A stretch of 8,739 nucleotides of DNA. It comes from Desulfobacteraceae bacterium (GTDB lineage Bacteria; Desulfobacterota; Desulfobacteria; Desulfobacterales; BuS5). The notes below the pieces were generated by a model that was given only the letters and a program-made list of their open reading frames with translations, was not told the origin of the DNA and searched no databases. A program made the position numbers and the translations under genes. The stretch spans positions 1 through 8,739 of the forward strand of contig JAUVKE010000091.1 of the NCBI GenBank assembly GCA_030592105.1, written 5' to 3'. This document shows, one piece after another, positions 6,541-8,739 of the stretch; positions within the stretch are counted from its first letter, which is position 1; every line of letters begins with the position of its first letter.

Positions 6541-6990
6541 ATGGTTGATAATTTATCTAAAAAAATCAGGCAAATAAGAGAGAGATATCAACTCTCCATG
6601 GCACAATTCGGCTCAATGGTAGGAGCACCTGCAACATCAGTTAAAAGATGGGAGGAAGATGTAAAACCTCAGGAACGTTTCTTTTTTCAAATTATACTGG
6701 TACTCGGCTTAATAGAAAATTCCGATGAAATATTTTTTGATCTTGGGCGTCAAGGAATAAAACTTAATAAAAAGCACTGGGACGGGTTTGCAAATCTTGT
6801 TAAAGATGTAAGTAACAGTCTTGATATTGCAAAAGAAGCGGAGCTCCCTGAGCCGGAAATAGACACTGCCCTGATATCCGGAATAAAGGGACTGCTTGCC
6901 TTGATTGCAGGAGCATTCGCAGTAAAAAATCTGCTTGGTAACAGGCTTTATCCTGTGCTTGCTACAAAAATTGCTAATTTGTTAAAATAG
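6541..6990 (+). CDS. Xre-family HTH protein with hydrophobic C-terminal tail
   Basis: This 149-aa protein has a helix-turn-helix domain at residues 6-57: KKIRQIRERYQLSMAQFGSM, then GAPATSVKRWEEDVKPQE. This is the Cro/C1 (Xre) pattern with the usual Trp-Glu after the recognition helix. Residues 60-105 are a charged linker. Residues 110-145 are hydrophobic and Gly/Ala-rich (ISGIKGLLALIAGAFAVKNL), which is unusual for a soluble repressor and could insert into or lie on the membrane. The domain begins right at the ATG, so the start is well set, but no clear Shine-Dalgarno precedes it. It is first in a three-gene unit. Autoregulation through the AT-rich promoter is plausible. Its targets are unknown. 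Confidence 0.75.
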   Translation: MVDNLSKKIRQIRERYQLSMAQFGSMVGAPATSVKRWEEDVKPQERFFFQIILVLGLIENSDEIFFDLGRQGIKLNKKHWDGFANLVKDVSNSLDIAKEAELPEPEIDTALISGIKGLLALIAGAFAVKNLLGNRLYPVLATKIANLLK

Positions 6991-7008
6991 TTGAAAGGAA
7001 AATAAACG

Positions 7009-7776
7009 TTGCCGGAAATTAAACTAAGAGAGCCGGATATTGATTTAATACCCCTGATTAAGAAATGTAATAATGATGAATTGGATAACCTGGTTGGATA
7101 CATTACAAAAAAAGGGCGTGTATCATCACAGATACAAACCACTAAGGTATATAAAAAACATAACCCTGATCATATTAAGTATGCAAATGAGATTGCAGCC
7201 GAAATTCAAAAATTTGGCGGAAATACAATCGCCAATATAATGCGAGGCGGCACAGGTGTATACTACAAGGAGATCGTTTGCAATGTAGCAGATAAACTGA
7301 AAATCAATTATAACAAAAAACAGGCTATAGATTTTATAGAGCAGCAAATTCTTTTAAAAGTTCTTGAAAAATCTTGGGAAAAGATGAGTATAGACGAAAA
7401 AGAGGCACTGTTAAAAGGGATAATGGCAGACACAAAAAATATAAACGGATATCATGAATTCCCCATGGCAATCTTACAATCTGCAATAATTGCCGGTGGA
7501 GGTTATGTCTCGTACAGGCTGTCGTTGATTGTGGCAAATGCCATCGCTAAAACAACATTGCAAAGAGGGGTCTCTTTTACAACCAGTGCAGCTTTGTCGC
7601 GCTGGGTTACAATTTTTGCCGGAGCAGTGGGGTGGGGAATAACTGCTCTATGGGCGCTGTTTGATGTATCCGGACCGGCATATCGTGTGACTGTGCCTTG
7701 TGTTTTGCATATAGCCATGCTTAGACAACTACATATGCTAAAAAATGACGTAATAAAACCTATAAAAAGGAGGTGA
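7009..7776 (+). CDS. YaaW/UPF0174-family membrane-associated protein
   Basis: This 255-aa protein begins with TTG, supported by AAGGAA at 6995-7000 and an 8-nt spacing. The N-terminus (8-40, PDIDLIPLIKKCNNDELDNL) matches the DUF3944 motif that opens the YaaW family. The central signature EIQKFGGNTIANIMRGGTGV, followed by YYKEI and KLKI (65-99), is the most typical part of UPF0174 proteins such as Escherichia coli YaaW. The C-terminal half has hydrophobic stretches (about 153-180 and 199-217) and the family-like GPAYRVTVPCVLHIAMLRQ (222-240). Length is close to the family norm and all parts are present. The biochemical function of the family is not established. It sits 18 bp after the HTH gene. 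Its last codons contain the Shine-Dalgarno (AAGGAGGTGA) of the next gene, so the two are probably coupled. Confidence 0.8.
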   Translation: MPEIKLREPDIDLIPLIKKCNNDELDNLVGYITKKGRVSSQIQTTKVYKKHNPDHIKYANEIAAEIQKFGGNTIANIMRGGTGVYYKEIVCNVADKLKINYNKKQAIDFIEQQILLKVLEKSWEKMSIDEKEALLKGIMADTKNINGYHEFPMAILQSAIIAGGGYVSYRLSLIVANAIAKTTLQRGVSFTTSAALSRWVTIFAGAVGWGITALWALFDVSGPAYRVTVPCVLHIAMLRQLHMLKNDVIKPIKRR

Positions 7777-7781
7777 ACTAA

Positions 7782-7970
7782 ATGCTTAGAATAATTATTT
7801 ATTTTGCGGCAGGATTTGCAACTGCAAAAATTTTTTCAGGAACTGGCAGTATTGAAAAGATAAAAAAAGCAGCAAAGGAGAATACTAAAAAGATTAAAAA
7901 TACATCAAAAAAAATGGCTCAGGCTGTTAAAGAAGAATTTGGTAAAGAAAAGGTTGAAAAACTGCAATAG
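7782..7970 (+). CDS. 62-aa protein: N-terminal helix and Lys-rich tail
   Basis: The product has one hydrophobic segment (IIIYFAAGFATAKIF, 4-18) followed by a strongly basic, probably helical tail with Lys/Ala/Glu spacing (KKAAKENTKKIKNTSKKM, 28-45). The layout is like YtxH-type small anchored proteins, but no family can be assigned with confidence. The start is certain: AAGGAGGTGA at 7767-7776 is a near-perfect Shine-Dalgarno that overlaps the yaaW-type stop codon, with the ATG five bases later. The stop codon sits at the base of the terminator stem. It is the last gene of the three-gene unit and may be a membrane partner of the YaaW-family protein. Confidence 0.65.
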   Translation: MLRIIIYFAAGFATAKIFSGTGSIEKIKKAAKENTKKIKNTSKKMAQAVKEEFGKEKVEKLQ

Positions 7971-7999
7971 GATGTTTCTTAAGAATTAACATCCTTTTA
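7969..7999 (+). terminator. Intrinsic terminator of the HTH-YaaW unit
   Basis: An 8-bp perfect stem, AGGATGTT (7969-7976) and AACATCCT (7988-7995), encloses an 11-nt loop and is followed by a TTTTAT tract. It begins within the stop codon of the 62-aa gene and ends the three-gene transcript. Confidence 0.75.
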
Positions 8000-8022
8000 T
8001 TGGCATCTTTTATTAATACATA

Positions 8023-8082
8023 CTTAAAAACAGTTTACATTTTTAACGATTCTCGTTTTTTTCTTGTTCCCATGCTTCAGCA
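8023..8082 (+). repeat. Right copy of the roughly 60-bp interspersed repeat
   Basis: This is the better preserved partner of 6381-6437. It begins CTTAAAAACAGTTTACA and runs through a T-rich stretch into the left arm of the palindrome at 8063-8092. It lies just after the terminator of the HTH-YaaW unit, in the same orientation as the left copy. Confidence 0.6.
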
Positions 8083-8092
8083 TGGGAACGAG
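8063..8092. repeat. REP-like palindrome GTTCCCATGC..GCATGGGAAC
   Basis: A 10-bp perfect stem, GTTCCCATGC (8066-8075) and GCATGGGAAC (8080-8089), surrounds the loop TTCA and is extended by C-G, T-A and T-G pairs to 8063-8092. Similar GTTCCCA/TGGGAAC palindromes are scattered between genes in many bacterial genomes and behave as dispersed repeats. There is no T-tract on the + side, so a terminator role is less likely. Confidence 0.65.
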
Positions 8093-8099
8093 GCAAGAA

Positions 8100-8355
8100 C
8101 TAACCGAACTCACCTGCCGCCAACACTGCGGAGCACTGAACCTTGAAAAACCACCTGTTGGTTCATAGCTAACCATGAAAACAAATGGTTGATAGGTATC
8201 ATCCGGGTCCCCAAGACGTATTGCTCCACGTAAATACGGTTCCCATGTGTGTCCCGGTTCCTGCAAGTCGAATGATTTTCTATTAGATCAACAATATTTG
8301 TCGCCCACGTGTCAGCTTTGCAATTCGTGTTACTGCATTTGATAGTCCATCCCAT
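8100..8355 (-). pseudogene. Degraded zinc-ribbon-like small protein gene
   Basis: Reading leftward from an ATG at 8355-8353, with AAAGGAG about ten bases upstream, the first frame encodes MGWTIKCSNTNCKADTWATN and then IVDLIENH, a CxxxxC-type opening that looks like the first half of a zinc ribbon. Around 8271-8280 the coherent protein continues in another frame as KSFDLQEPGHTWEPYLRGAI, then RLGDPDDTYQPFVF and VSYEPT. The two halves each read like real protein but cannot be joined without a frameshift. The expected second cysteine pair between them is absent, so an internal stretch seems to have been deleted. The 3' end dissolves into the palindrome region. I recall similar small hypothetical proteins in deltaproteobacteria but cannot name a family. 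Confidence 0.5.
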
Positions 8356-8656
8356 ATGCTATTTTCTCCTTTGGCATAATAATGTGGCATGAGGGGATGG
8401 GAAAAGCTTGCTACAGCCTTGGAACAATTAAAAAAATGACTTTTAGACGGCCTGGGCAAAAGAGAAAAAGTCGCCTGCTTTTCCCAGTCCCTCTCTATGC
8501 TATAGCGCTCAGATAAACTGATACACTTTCGCTCAGATAAATTGATACGTTCATTCACAGAAGAACTCACAAGGCACAACGGCCATACCCCGAAAAATAT
8601 TTTTAAATTATACCCCGCAGCTGTTAACCCCGCGGCAAAACCTGGCAGCAGGGATT
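8356..8656. other. Intergenic stretch without a supportable gene
   Basis: A minus-strand open frame crosses part of this stretch (8283-8579), but it overlaps the better-supported degraded gene and has no convincing start or family. The stretch holds the Shine-Dalgarno of that degraded gene (about 8366-8372, minus strand), a pair of direct repeats at 8506-8548, and a GC-rich patch near 8615-8650 with a short CCTG..CAGG hairpin. On the minus strand that hairpin is followed by TTTT and could weakly terminate the partial gene to its right. Confidence 0.35.
8506..8548. repeat. Pair of 19-bp direct repeats, period 24
   Basis: CGCTCAGATAAACTGATAC (8506-8524) and CGCTCAGATAAATTGATAC (8530-8548) differ at one base and are separated by five bases. 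No third copy is seen nearby. Read on the minus strand they would encode a short ..LSER.. repeat, but no convincing gene covers them. Confidence 0.7.
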
Positions 8657-8739
8657 TTAACTGTTCAGTTCTATAACCTTGAGTTTTTGGATCAAGTATA
8701 CTACTTTTTGTTCCAGCTGTATTATGCGCTCATTAAGCT
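8657..8739 (-). CDS. 3' end of a minus-strand gene with coiled-coil C-terminus (partial)
   Basis: Reading leftward from the window edge, one frame is open for 26 codons before TAA (8659-8657). It contains LNERIIQLEQKVVYLIQKLK, with hydrophobic residues at heptad-like spacing, so the C-terminus is probably a coiled coil. Too little is inside the window to name a product, and a chance open frame of this length is possible. The heptad pattern is the only reason to list it. Confidence 0.3.
   Translation of the reverse strand, partial: LNERIIQLEQKVVYLIQKLKVIELNS

Noticed and set aside
8104..8150. Possible integron attC-like recombination site near GCCGCCAACACTGCGGAG
   Set aside because: Core sites and paired inverted arms of an attC are not present, and no integrase or cassette array is seen.
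8283..8579. 98-aa minus-strand open frame
   Set aside because: It overlaps the better-supported degraded gene and its Shine-Dalgarno, includes the direct repeats, and shows no family features.
1..8739. CRISPR array, tRNA or rRNA gene
   Set aside because: No regularly spaced repeats beyond the two-copy pairs, and no cloverleaf or conserved rRNA segments were recognised.

Overview
The window reads as a chromosomal segment of an anaerobic, iron-handling bacterium. A deltaproteobacterium (Desulfobacterota, sulfate-reducer type) is the best guess, but this is inference from gene content, not from a marker gene. The sequence is AT-rich with poly-A/T tracts. Most genes are on the + strand and tightly packed, with Shine-Dalgarno sites before most starts.

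Positions 1-1158 are a damaged left border. A non-coding-looking stretch with a 9-bp hairpin runs into the C-terminal part of a P1B-type metal ATPase that has lost its membrane channel, actuator domain and phosphorylation site.

Positions 1181-6378 hold a compact run of seven genes that looks like a ferrosome (fez)-type iron organelle locus. In order these are: a CxxC-less HMA-like protein; a long Q/P/N-rich protein with one C-terminal membrane helix; a protein resembling magnetosome protein MamC/Mms13; a second, shorter Q/P-rich single-helix protein; a 71-aa His-containing membrane protein; a complete P1B-6-type ATPase with an HMA-like N-terminus (FezB-like); and a protein made of three tandem FeoA-like SH3 domains. 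The simplest reading is that the ATPase loads iron into a membrane vesicle, the MamC-like and low-complexity anchored proteins shape or coat the membrane, and the HMA and FeoA proteins regulate or dock. This is inferred from family resemblance and synteny.

Positions 6463-7999 are a separate transcription unit with its own promoter and a clear intrinsic terminator. It encodes an Xre-type HTH protein with a hydrophobic C-terminal tail, a YaaW/UPF0174-family membrane protein started by TTG, and a 62-aa single-helix Lys-rich protein. Two diverged copies of a roughly 60-bp repeat flank the unit (6381-6437 and 8023-8082), so it may be an inserted module.

Positions 8000-8739 are a decayed right border. 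They hold a strong palindrome (8063-8092), a minus-strand gene broken by an internal deletion and frameshift (about 8100-8355), a short direct-repeat pair (8506-8548), and the 3' end of a minus-strand gene that runs off the window.
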